Source: Bacteroidaceae bacterium
GTDB lineage: Bacteria; Bacteroidota; Bacteroidia; Bacteroidales; Bacteroidaceae
Length of the DNA: 64,000 nucleotides
Reading direction: 5' to 3'
Assembly: GCA_017619335.1 (NCBI GenBank)
Contig: JAFZSP010000036.1
Coordinates: 1-64,000 of the forward strand
The translations under genes and the position numbers were made by a program. Below are positions 56,182 to 64,000 of the stretch, one piece after another. Each line of letters opens with the position of its first letter. Positions within the stretch are counted from its first letter, which is position 1. The notes under the pieces were generated by a model. The model did no database searches. It was not told the origin of the DNA and was given only the letters and a program-made list of their open reading frames with translations.

Positions 56182-56712
56182 TCAATTAATGAACTTGCCG
56201 TAGAGGAACCCTACGAGTCCGGCGGCGACGATGATGAAGATGGGGGAGACGCCGAGGGCCCAGATGAGGAAGGCGGAGAGGACGGGTATCCAAACGTTGG
56301 TCCAGGTGATGCGGGCGGTCTGCGCCATGCGGAAGGTGGGCACTGCGATGAGTGCCACCACGCAGGGGCGGATACCCCGGAAGGCGCGTGCCACCCAGGG
56401 GTTGTCCTGGAACTGATGGAAGAAGAGTGCGATGGCGAGGATAATGAGGAAGGAGGGCAGTATGCAGCCAAGGGCTGCGGCGATGGCGCCGGGCGTCTTG
56501 CGAATCTTGTAGCCGATGAAGATGGAGATGTTCACGGCGAAGACGCCCGGGCAGCTCTGTGCCACAGCCATGAGGTCCAGCAGTTCCTCGCGGGCTATCC
56601 ACTGCCGGCGATCCACCACCTCGGCCTCTATCAGCGGTATCATGGCGTAGCCGCCGCCGATGGTGAAGAGGCCAATGTGGAAGAAGGTCTGGAATAATTT
56701 ACTATTTGACAA
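56182..56712 (-). CDS. chromate transporter, first half-protein
   Basis: The 176-residue CHR-domain protein begins with a TTG at 56712 (no ATG is available before the conserved LFQTFFHIGLFTIGGGYAMI) and has VAQSCPGVFAVNISIFIGYK near residue 52. It pairs with the half-protein at 55003-55569. It starts 15 bases after the purL stop codon and is probably read from the purL transcript. Confidence 0.87.
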   Translation of the reverse strand: MSNSKLFQTFFHIGLFTIGGGYAMIPLIEAEVVDRRQWIAREELLDLMAVAQSCPGVFAVNISIFIGYKIRKTPGAIAAALGCILPSFLIILAIALFFHQFQDNPWVARAFRGIRPCVVALIAVPTFRMAQTARITWTNVWIPVLSAFLIWALGVSPIFIIVAAGLVGFLYGKFIN

Positions 56713-56727
56713 TTTACAATTTACGAT

Positions 56728-59700
56728 TTACGATTGGACATTGTGTTCCTCGCACCAGCGGCGTGCATTCACGAATGCTTCTATCCAGGGTGTGACCTCA
56801 TCCATGCGGTGGGCGGCGGGATAGTAGGCGCACTGCCAGGGGAAGATGGCTCGCTCCAGGTGGGGCATCATCGCCAAGTGACGGCCGTCGGCCGAACAGA
56901 GACCTGCGACGTTGTAGTCTGAGCCGTTGGGGTTGGCGGGATAGCCTTCATAGGAGTACTTGGCTACCACGTTGTAGGCGCTCTCGGGCTGCGGAAGGTG
57001 GAACTTGCCTTCTCCGTGGGCCACCCAGATACCAAGTTTGCAGCCGGAGAGGGAGCCGAAGAGCACGCTGCGGTTCTCCGGGATGGTGAGGCCGAGATAG
57101 GCTGACTCGAACTTGTGGCTGTTGTTGTGGAGCATCTTCTCCTCGCCCGTGAGGCCGAGCAGATTCAGTTCCACCATGAGCTGGCAGCCGTTGCAGATGC
57201 CAAGGGAGAGGGTGTCTGGTCGGGCGTAGAAGCGGTCGAGTGCGGCCTTGGCCTTGGGGTTGTAGAGGAAGGCGCCGGCCCATCCCTTGGCGCTGCCGAG
57301 GACGTCGGAGTTGGAGAATCCGCCGCAGAAGACGATCATCTGAATGTCGTCTAAGGTCTCGCGGCCTGTGATGAGGTCGGTCATCATGACGTCTTTCACG
57401 TCAAAGCCGGCCAGGTAGAGGCAGTAGGCCATTTCACGCTCGCCGTTGGTGCCTTTCTCGCGGATAATGGCAGCGCGGGGGACGGTGGGCTTGGCGGCTG
57501 AACCGCCAAGCACTCCCGACGCGGAGGGAGCAGAGGAGGGCACTCCCGGTGCGGAGGGAGCAGAGGAGGGCACTCCCGGGGCGGGAGAGGCGGAGACGGG
57601 AGAGGCGGGAGTGGGGCGGTCGGGGGTGATGCCGTACTGGCTGAGGCGGCCAGAGAAGTGACGTGGGAGCAGAATGTCTATGGGTTGGTGCTTGTAGTTC
57701 TGGAAACGGGCGTCGGCACAGCCATTCATGCTCTGACGGCGATCCAGGAGGTAGGACGGGCGGTACCAGACGTCACGCAGGGCGTCGATATCCAGTGTCT
57801 CCTGGAAGTCGCCGCGACGGATGCGGAGGCTGCGCTCGCGCGCGGGCGTACCTATATAGATATATCCCACGCCGGCCTCGTCCATCAGCTTCTTGAAAGC
57901 TTCCTCGTGCTTGTCGGCCACCTGAACCACCACGCCCGGGTTCTCGGCAAAGAGAATCTTCACGATGTCGTCGGTGGCGAAGTTGACGAGGTTGATTTTC
58001 AGACCGCCTTGTGTGCGGGCGAAACACATCTCCAAAAGCGTGGTAATCAGGCCGCCGGCACTGATGTCGTGCCCCGCCAGCAGCAGTCCCTGCTTCACGC
58101 AGTCCTGCACGGCGTTGAAGGCGTCACGGAAGTACTCGGGGTTGGTGCAGGTGGGCACGTCGGAACCGATGCGGCCGTGAACCTGTGCGTAGGCGCTGCC
58201 GCCCAGGCGCAACTCGTCAAAGGAGAAGTCGATGTGATAGAGCGCGCTCTTGGGCTCGTCTGCCAGCACGGGGCTGACGACTTTCCGGATGTCACTGACT
58301 TCACCGCCAGAGGAGACAATCACGGTGCCCGGGGCGATCACCTTGGAGCCATCGGGGTATTTCTGGGTCATTGAGAGGCTGTCCTTGCCCGTGGGAACGT
58401 TGATTTCCAAGGCACAGCAGAACTCGGAGAGGGCTTCCACAGCACGGTAGAGACGTGCGTCCTCGCCCTTCTGTGAGCGGCAGGGCCACATCCAGTTGGC
58501 GCTGAGGCTGACGCTGTCCAGCCCTTCTGTGAGCGGTGCCCAGACGATATTCGTAAGGCTCTCAGCCACAGAAAGAACGCTGCCTGCGGCAGGGTCGGCA
58601 AGACCTGCCTGCGGGGCGTGTCCCAGGGCTGTGGCGATGCCTGCGCGACCGCGATAGTCCAGTGCCACCACACCGCAGTCCGACAGCGGCAACTGCAGCT
58701 CGCCCTGACACTGCTGGCGTGCAATCTTGCCTGTGACGGAGCGGTCCACCTTGTTGGTCAGCCAGTCCTTGCAGGCCACCGCTTCAAGCTGCAACACAGC
58801 TTGAAGGGAGGTGGAAAGTGAATTCATTCCCGTCGTTACGTCCTCGTAACGACGCTCCACCGTCTCATCCACCATCACCGTCTTGGGCGAGTGGCCGAAC
58901 ATCTGGGAAACGTCCAGGTCAAAGGGACGGACGCCGTCGGCCTGCTCAAAGGCGAAGTGGGCGTCACCTGTGGTCTCACCGACCACATACAGCGGGGCGC
59001 GCTCGCGCTCGGCAATGGCACGCACGTGGTCCAGATGCTCTTCCTGAATCAGCAGTCCCATGCGTTCCTGGCTCTCGTTGGCGATGATTTCCTTGCTGGA
59101 GAGCGTAGGGTCTCCGATGGGCAGACGGCTCATATCGATGAGGCCGCCGCACTCCTCCACCAGCTCGGAGAGGCAGTTGACGTGACCGGCCGAGCCGTGA
59201 TCGTGAATGGAGACGACGGGATTCACATCCTCCTCACAGAGGGAACGGATGAGGTTGTAGGCGCGTTTCTGCATCTCGGGGTTGGCGCGCTGCACGGCGT
59301 TGAGTTCAATGCCGCTGCTGTAACGGCCAGTATCTACGCTGGACACAGAGCCGCCGCCCAGGCCGATGCGATAGTTGTCACCGCCCACGACCACAATCTT
59401 ATTGCCCTTCTGGGGCGTGCCTTTCAGGCAGTCGCGCTTGGTGCCGTAGCCCACGCCGCCGGCCAGCATGATGACTTTGTCATAACCATACTGTTCGCCG
59501 TTCTCGGCATGTTCAAAGGTGAGGACGCTGCCGCAGATGAGCGGCTGACCGAACTTGTTGCCGAAGTCCGAGGCGCCGTTGGAGGCCTTGATGAGAATCT
59601 GCTCGGGTGTCTGGTAGAGCCACTGGCGCACGGGCAGGATCCGCTCCCACTCACGCGTTTCATCGGTGCGGGAGTAGCTGGTCATATATACTGCCGTGCC

Positions 59701-60579
59701 GGCAATAGGCCAGGAGCCTGTGCCGCCGCCCATGCGGTCGCGGATCTCACCGCCGGTGCCTGTGCTGGCGCCGTTGAAGGGTTCCACGGTGGTGGGGAAA
59801 TTGTGGGTCTCGGCCTTGATGCTGATGACGCTTTCTATCTCCTTGACAGTGAAGAAGTCACTGGTGGCGTGGTTCTGCGGTGCGAACTGCTCCACCACGG
59901 GTCCCTCGGCAAAAGCCACATTGTCCTTGTAGGCAGAGATGATGTGGTGGGGGTTCTCCTGGGTGGTGCGCTTGATCATCTGGAAGAGGCTGCTGGGCAT
60001 TTCCTGTCCGTCTATGATGAAGGTGCCTCCGAAAATCTTGTGGCGGCAGTGTTCGCTGTTGATCTGTGCGAACCCGAAGACCTCGCTGTCTGTCAGCGGA
60101 CGTCCCAGCTGCTGTTCCACCTGATGCAGGTACTGGATTTCTTCGGGAGAGAGGGCCAGACCCTCCTGCTCGTTGTAGGCTTCCAGGTCTTCAATCACCT
60201 GAATGGGAGCCGGTTGTATCTTGACGGTGAAGACGTCCTGGTCCAGGCGCTTGTAGCTGCGCTGGAGGAGCGGGTCATAACAGTCTTCGCGGACGCTGCC
60301 CTCGGGGGTGAGCGCCGTGTCGGGCACAGGGAAGTACTCCTCAATGCGCTTGATGCCCTGCAGCGCCATATTCTGGGTGATTTCCACCGCGTTGGTGCTC
60401 CACGGAGTAATCATCTCGCGGCGGGGACCTATGAAGTTGCCTTCGAGGGTCTGTGCTTCCAGCAGCTGTGCACCGCCGAAGAGCCAGTCAAGTTTGTCAA
60501 TCTCTTCCCCTGTGAGCTCGTGGTCGGCCTGCACGGCGAGAATGCTCTTCTGAGGGGCTTGAAAGAAGAAAATAGCCAT
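56728..60579 (-). CDS. purL: phosphoribosylformylglycinamidine synthase, large single-chain form
   Basis: PurL makes FGAM from FGAR, glutamine and ATP in purine synthesis. The 1283-residue chain has an N-terminal domain (MAIFFFQAPQKSILAVQADH), the linker and two AIRS-like halves (INSEHCRHKIFGG near residue 190; FNGASTGTGGEIRDRMGGGT near 270; GKDSLSMTQKYPDGSK near 735) and a C-terminal class I glutaminase (VFCGGFSNSDVLGSAKG; LGICNGCQLM with the catalytic Cys). Between synthase and glutaminase there is an extra segment of roughly 45 residues encoded by a hairpin and a 30-bp tandem repeat. The ATG at 60579 gives the family start and lies 30 bases after a TACCTTTGC box. Confidence 0.95.
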   Translation of the reverse strand: MAIFFFQAPQKSILAVQADHELTGEEIDKLDWLFGGAQLLEAQTLEGNFIGPRREMITPWSTNAVEITQNMALQGIKRIEEYFPVPDTALTPEGSVREDCYDPLLQRSYKRLDQDVFTVKIQPAPIQVIEDLEAYNEQEGLALSPEEIQYLHQVEQQLGRPLTDSEVFGFAQINSEHCRHKIFGGTFIIDGQEMPSSLFQMIKRTTQENPHHIISAYKDNVAFAEGPVVEQFAPQNHATSDFFTVKEIESVISIKAETHNFPTTVEPFNGASTGTGGEIRDRMGGGTGSWPIAGTAVYMTSYSRTDETREWERILPVRQWLYQTPEQILIKASNGASDFGNKFGQPLICGSVLTFEHAENGEQYGYDKVIMLAGGVGYGTKRDCLKGTPQKGNKIVVVGGDNYRIGLGGGSVSSVDTGRYSSGIELNAVQRANPEMQKRAYNLIRSLCEEDVNPVVSIHDHGSAGHVNCLSELVEECGGLIDMSRLPIGDPTLSSKEIIANESQERMGLLIQEEHLDHVRAIAERERAPLYVVGETTGDAHFAFEQADGVRPFDLDVSQMFGHSPKTVMVDETVERRYEDVTTGMNSLSTSLQAVLQLEAVACKDWLTNKVDRSVTGKIARQQCQGELQLPLSDCGVVALDYRGRAGIATALGHAPQAGLADPAAGSVLSVAESLTNIVWAPLTEGLDSVSLSANWMWPCRSQKGEDARLYRAVEALSEFCCALEINVPTGKDSLSMTQKYPDGSKVIAPGTVIVSSGGEVSDIRKVVSPVLADEPKSALYHIDFSFDELRLGGSAYAQVHGRIGSDVPTCTNPEYFRDAFNAVQDCVKQGLLLAGHDISAGGLITTLLEMCFARTQGGLKINLVNFATDDIVKILFAENPGVVVQVADKHEEAFKKLMDEAGVGYIYIGTPARERSLRIRRGDFQETLDIDALRDVWYRPSYLLDRRQSMNGCADARFQNYKHQPIDILLPRHFSGRLSQYGITPDRPTPASPVSASPAPGVPSSAPSAPGVPSSAPSASGVLGGSAAKPTVPRAAIIREKGTNGEREMAYCLYLAGFDVKDVMMTDLITGRETLDDIQMIVFCGGFSNSDVLGSAKGWAGAFLYNPKAKAALDRFYARPDTLSLGICNGCQLMVELNLLGLTGEEKMLHNNSHKFESAYLGLTIPENRSVLFGSLSGCKLGIWVAHGEGKFHLPQPESAYNVVAKYSYEGYPANPNGSDYNVAGLCSADGRHLAMMPHLERAIFPWQCAYYPAAHRMDEVTPWIEAFVNARRWCEEHNVQS
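57489..57600 (-). repeat. in-frame insert in purL: hairpin plus 30-bp tandem repeat
   Basis: GCTTGGCGG (57489-57497) and CCGCCAAGC (57503-57511) form a perfect hairpin. Units of 30 bases starting CACTCCCG at 57511, 57541 and 57571 follow; the first two differ at two positions and the third is diverged. They encode PSSAPSAPGV-like decapeptides in the domain linker. Confidence 0.85.
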
Positions 60580-60609
60580 AATCTTATAGAGGTGTTGATG
60601 AATTGCGCT

Positions 60610-60618
60610 GCAAAGGTA
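60610..60618 (-). promoter_or_regulatory. -7 box of purL
   Basis: TACCTTTGC on the minus strand, 30 bases upstream of the ATG at 60579. No purine riboswitch is apparent in so short a leader. Confidence 0.6.
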
Positions 60619-60704
60619 CGGAAAAAAGCCCTCAAAAGCGAAAAGACGCGAAGGTTTTTTCACTGAACCTTCGCGTCTTGGTTAACTTTGTACTTTCTGA
60701 CGGC

Positions 60705-62135
60705 TTAAAGAGCCTTTTTCCGAGCCTTGTTGAGCGGGAAATTGATACCCATGGAGAATTGAGTACCCTTGTTCAGGGGAATGAATTCCTTGCTGACTTT
60801 TCCCATCGTGCGGTCCATGGACAGGAAGAGGTTGAAGCCGGTGGGGTGCAGGTTCAGCATCCAACCGAAGCAAGGTCCGAAGGTGCCTATTCCGCCGTTG
60901 ACGCTCATGTCAAACCAGTCGCAGGGGGCATAGTTGGCACTCAAACGTTCCTCGTTCCAGCTGTAGTCACCCTGGAAGCGGCTACTGGACAGCAGGCCGA
61001 AGCGCACTTGTTTGTACATGGGAAGTGCATATTCCACACCCACGTTCAGCGTGGTACCTATTCCGTAGGTATTGCTGCCCTGGTCACCTTTGTCCTCCAG
61101 ACGGTAAAGATCGGTGAGCTCGTCGGACAGTTGGTCGGTCTGGTCGGAGAGTTTGGTGCCGTCGCCGTCTTTTACACGGATATTTTGGAAGCCGTTGAAA
61201 GCGAAGGGAGTACCGTGGTTGACCAGGAGGTGGCTCTCGCTCCAATTGATGAAGCCAAGGTCCAGCAGGGCGAGGCTGGCTTTCAGTCCATCCACCCATT
61301 CGCTGAGGTCATATTCTGCTCCGAGATCCACAGCCAAACCGAAGCCACTGATACCCTTGAAATCATCGGTATTGATATCATCCACGGTGGTGTAGGTGAG
61401 CTTGTTGCCGTTGGCGTCGGTCTGGTTGTATTCCTTCTGCTTCTCCGTGATTTTCAGGCCGCTGATATTGGCTTCCACGCGGGCATTGGCTGTAGCTGTC
61501 CACTGCTGGTTGTCCAGCAGGCTCAGGTGGAGGTTTTCCAATTCAGCCTTGGCGCGTCCGACGCCGAAGAGGAACTTCAGCTTTCCACCCACGCGCAGTG
61601 CCTCGGTAATCTGGCGGCTGTGGCCGAGTGCCAGTTCCACGAAGCTGTGTGCGAAGATGTCGGCAGAACCGATATCATAACTGCGATCTTCCAGGTTCTT
61701 GGTGATGGCGAAGAGATCATAGGGCACGTGGAAACCTGCCAGGGAGCGGGAGCTGATGGTGATGGTGTTGTAGCCTCCGAAAGCCTGGAAGCCAGCGCCG
61801 AGCAGCTGCAGGTTGATGTCGGTGCGGTACTCATTGTTGTCTTTCAGTCCAGCGAGTGCCTCGGCCACTGTGACACGGGGATGCAGGAAGGTTACGGTCT
61901 TGCCGTCACGGTTGAAGAAGACATCTCCGAGTGCGAAATTGGAGCTGACGTCGATATTGATGTTACCCAGTGCGGGCATTGCCACATAGTCTTGCTGGGG
62001 TGCAAAGGCAGGGTTGTTCATGTGGCGGTTGAGGGCACCTTCCAGGAAGTAGCTGCTGTTGGAGTTCTGTGCGCTGGCCGTGCCAGAGAGGATGAGGGCA
62101 ACTGCGGCCAGGGTCGTTCTTATGATTATTTTCAT
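60705..62135 (-). CDS. DUF5723-type outer-membrane beta-barrel protein
   Basis: From the ATG at 62135 the protein has 476 residues: a signal peptide (MKIIIRTTLAAVALILSGTASA), then a region beginning SSYFLEGALNRHMNNPAFAP, and many amphipathic strands ending KGTQFSMGINFPLNKA. The pattern matches Bacteroidetes DUF5723/PorV-like barrel proteins of the outer membrane. It starts 45 bases after the stop of the large secreted protein gene upstream, so the two likely work together at the surface. Function is unknown. Confidence 0.8.
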   Translation of the reverse strand: MKIIIRTTLAAVALILSGTASAQNSNSSYFLEGALNRHMNNPAFAPQQDYVAMPALGNINIDVSSNFALGDVFFNRDGKTVTFLHPRVTVAEALAGLKDNNEYRTDINLQLLGAGFQAFGGYNTITISSRSLAGFHVPYDLFAITKNLEDRSYDIGSADIFAHSFVELALGHSRQITEALRVGGKLKFLFGVGRAKAELENLHLSLLDNQQWTATANARVEANISGLKITEKQKEYNQTDANGNKLTYTTVDDINTDDFKGISGFGLAVDLGAEYDLSEWVDGLKASLALLDLGFINWSESHLLVNHGTPFAFNGFQNIRVKDGDGTKLSDQTDQLSDELTDLYRLEDKGDQGSNTYGIGTTLNVGVEYALPMYKQVRFGLLSSSRFQGDYSWNEERLSANYAPCDWFDMSVNGGIGTFGPCFGWMLNLHPTGFNLFLSMDRTMGKVSKEFIPLNKGTQFSMGINFPLNKARKKAL

Positions 62136-62179
62136 TGTTGCGTAATCTTTTGAGGATGAATAATCTGTTCCGGGTCGCA

Positions 62180-64000
62180 TTATTTGTCTTTCTCGTCCTT
62201 ACTGATGTAGGAAACTCCTGTGACGCTGACTTTAATGTCTTTCAGCTGTACGCGTGACGTGGTCTTGAGTGCATCGGCGTTGGAGGAAGGCTCGTTGAGG
62301 ACTGCCTCGTATTTGATGCCGTCCAGTTGCTGGCTGCCGGGCTGTAGGAACTCCGAGAGCTGGTGGCCGTTGGTGCCCTGCAGGAGGATGGCGAACTTGT
62401 CTTGGGCAGAAGCGTTGGCACCGGCGCGGATTTTCACACCACCGCTGCCGAAGCTGCTTTCACCGCTGTTCTTATAGAGCACCTGGAGATTGTTGATGAT
62501 GTTGCCGTTCTTGTCCAAAGGCTTGACAATGAGGTTCAGGGCCAGGGGCACATCGGAAACGGCTGCGGCCTCTAACTGAACGTTCTCCACACTGAGGTCT
62601 TTCACATCGTCACCCAGGTTGAAGTCTTCCTCGGTGTCACGATAGACAATCTGGAAGTCATTGCCGAAGGTGAGGGCGGAATAGACGCGGTACTGGAGGC
62701 TGACGTCGTAGGAGCGGTTGATGCGGACGTCCTCACAGGCTGGCATATCGATGATAATGCTGCTGTTGCTGCCGGTGCCCTGCACCTTGATGTAGTCGGG
62801 AATCTTGCGGATGAGGCTGCCCACATCCTTGCCGGCCTGCTTTTCCTGGACGTAGTTGCTGCCCGTGTAGGCGGCGGGGAACTCCAGCACTTCGGGATTC
62901 ATGGCCAGCATCAGGGCCTTGTGCTTGCCCAGGGTGCCGTCGTAGGTGATATCTGCAGAGACGCCTGTGGCGGTCTGGACGTTCTTGCGGAAGGGTACCA
63001 GGGTGATATTGGTGTTGAACGTAGTGGCCAGTTCTGTAAAGATGTCCAGATAGAGCTGCGGGTTGGCCAGGTCCAGCACGACGTCGTCGCCTTCCAGGAA
63101 GTCGGGCAGGTTGTCCAGTTTGATGTCGTCAATGTGGTCCAGGGAGTGCTGCACGTGACCGGAGAAGGTCTCCACCGTGATGTTCTTGTCAAAGCGGCAG
63201 GTACCGGCGAAGTTCAGCGTGTGGGGCAGCAGGAGGTCGATGGCCTGGGAGTAGTCACCCAGTGCCAACTTGGCCAGTGCGGCCACCTTATCGGCGTAGC
63301 TCCATTCGTTGATGATGACCATGAACTTGTCATACAGCACTTCATAATTGATGTCCTCGGCATTGTTGCTCAGGCCGGCAGTGCCGGTGAGTTGGAACTG
63401 TCCGGAGAGTTCGGCCGTGTGGGCGGCACCGTCAAACTGGATGCCACTGCCGTTGCCCACCTGTGCTGCTTTGAGGATGATGGTGAAAGTCAGGGGCTCG
63501 CTGGAAATGGCATAACCCTCGGTGTCTTCACCGTCAATGATGGTGATGAGGCCTTGCTCTGTGGCTTTCGTGCGCAGGGCTTCGGTGCCCAGCTTCTCCT
63601 GTCCCAGATAGGTGCAGCTGGTGATTTCCAGACCTGTGGGCAGGTGCAGGGCGAGGTCGTCAAAGTGCAGCTTGCGGATGACTTCGCTGTTCTGGCCGGA
63701 GACCGTGAGGCGCAGGGTGGCCTGTGTCTCGGTGAAGCTGATGCGCTTGATATCCACAACGTCTGCGGAGATACCTGTGGCGCGGGCGTTCTTCAACTCT
63801 GCTTTGGCCAGGTCCGAGATGTCATACTGGTAGTCACGGGTCACAGGCGCTTTCTGCGGACTCTGGGCTTTCACGCCTCCGAGCACGCCTCGGAGATCCA
63901 GAGTAGCATTGATGGTCTGGTCGGAGGGCTTGTTGATGACGATGTCTTGAATCTTGATGGGGTCGGGACTGGCTTCACCGTCCTTGTCCAGGAAGTAGAG
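62180..64000 (-). CDS. large exported protein, 5' end beyond the window
   Basis: At least 606 codons are open from the window edge to the stop at 62180; a GTG at 63886 is only an internal codon. The visible part is beta-rich, repetitive and free of membrane segments (INKPSDQTINATLDLRGV; LPDFLEGDDVVLDLANPQLY; AAAVSDVPLALNLIVKPLDK), like multi-domain surface or secreted proteins of Bacteroidetes. I cannot assign a function. It sits just upstream of the DUF5723 barrel gene in the same direction. Confidence 0.8.
   Translation of the reverse strand, partial: LYFLDKDGEASPDPIKIQDIVINKPSDQTINATLDLRGVLGGVKAQSPQKAPVTRDYQYDISDLAKAELKNARATGISADVVDIKRISFTETQATLRLTVSGQNSEVIRKLHFDDLALHLPTGLEITSCTYLGQEKLGTEALRTKATEQGLITIIDGEDTEGYAISSEPLTFTIILKAAQVGNGSGIQFDGAAHTAELSGQFQLTGTAGLSNNAEDINYEVLYDKFMVIINEWSYADKVAALAKLALGDYSQAIDLLLPHTLNFAGTCRFDKNITVETFSGHVQHSLDHIDDIKLDNLPDFLEGDDVVLDLANPQLYLDIFTELATTFNTNITLVPFRKNVQTATGVSADITYDGTLGKHKALMLAMNPEVLEFPAAYTGSNYVQEKQAGKDVGSLIRKIPDYIKVQGTGSNSSIIIDMPACEDVRINRSYDVSLQYRVYSALTFGNDFQIVYRDTEEDFNLGDDVKDLSVENVQLEAAAVSDVPLALNLIVKPLDKNGNIINNLQVLYKNSGESSFGSGGVKIRAGANASAQDKFAILLQGTNGHQLSEFLQPGSQQLDGIKYEAVLNEPSSNADALKTTSRVQLKDIKVSVTGVSYISKDEKDK

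Noticed and set aside
58891..60666. 591-codon frame antisense to purL
   Set aside because: It mirrors the codon pattern of a highly conserved enzyme on the other strand and has no motif of its own.

Overview
The window looks like a chromosomal segment of a Bacteroidota (Bacteroidales) genome, most likely Prevotellaceae or a close relative. About twenty start regions carry the Bacteroidetes -7 box TAnnTTTGY. Two TonB-dependent receptors, a DUF4270 lipoprotein, a T9SS-type C-terminal domain, a class 1B PyrD and the GH133-GT4-GH57 glycogen cluster all fit that phylum. The genus is inferred from gene content only.

Layout. 1-1153: end of one small gene and a zeta-toxin-like kinase overlapping a 51-residue ORF. 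1224-16360: housekeeping genes (trmD and a SNF2 helicase, ligA, an SPFH protein, an ECF sigma operon, pyrD, a helix-hairpin-helix protein, rnz, queC with a queuosine-precursor transporter). 16545-22408: a sialic-acid operon with an aldolase-type lyase, a giant Kelch-propeller/sodium symporter fusion and an AGE-family epimerase, followed by a thioredoxin. 23283-28125: divergent TonB receptors. 28913-42529: methylmalonyl-CoA epimerase, panCD, a short glycogen synthase, DUF4270, the three-gene glycogen operon, a Crp/Fnr regulator, a lipid kinase, miaA, gap (preceded by a previously hidden 30-residue lipoprotein) and mscL. 42600-54900: an accessory island. 55003-64000: a split chromate transporter interrupted by a four-helix-bundle gene, then purL and two large surface or secreted-type proteins.

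The accessory island starts with repeat arrays and a decayed kinase-like gene. A leader with a roughly 130-nt imperfect hairpin precedes a PLD-nuclease/SNF2 helicase and an Eco57I-type adenine methyltransferase, which together look like a two-gene restriction or defence module. Behind them come an AT-rich two-TM protein, a short lysine-rich protein, a relic of a second methyltransferase C-terminus, an unknown protein, an ADP-ribosyltransferase-like protein, a 21-residue hydrophobic peptide and a toxin/XRE-antitoxin pair. A 22-bp sequence recurs at both ends of this island.

The most unusual theme is repeat biology. Three intergenic arrays share an exact 22-bp phase and a core close to CCAGACGAC. 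A 90-bp GC-rich palindromic element is inserted twice, in the same frame, in the symporter fusion. Related insertions appear in the epimerase N-terminus and in PurL. A 153-bp inverted repeat and a dispersed 91-bp repeat lie between genes, and short AT-rich tandem spacers sit at several gene junctions.
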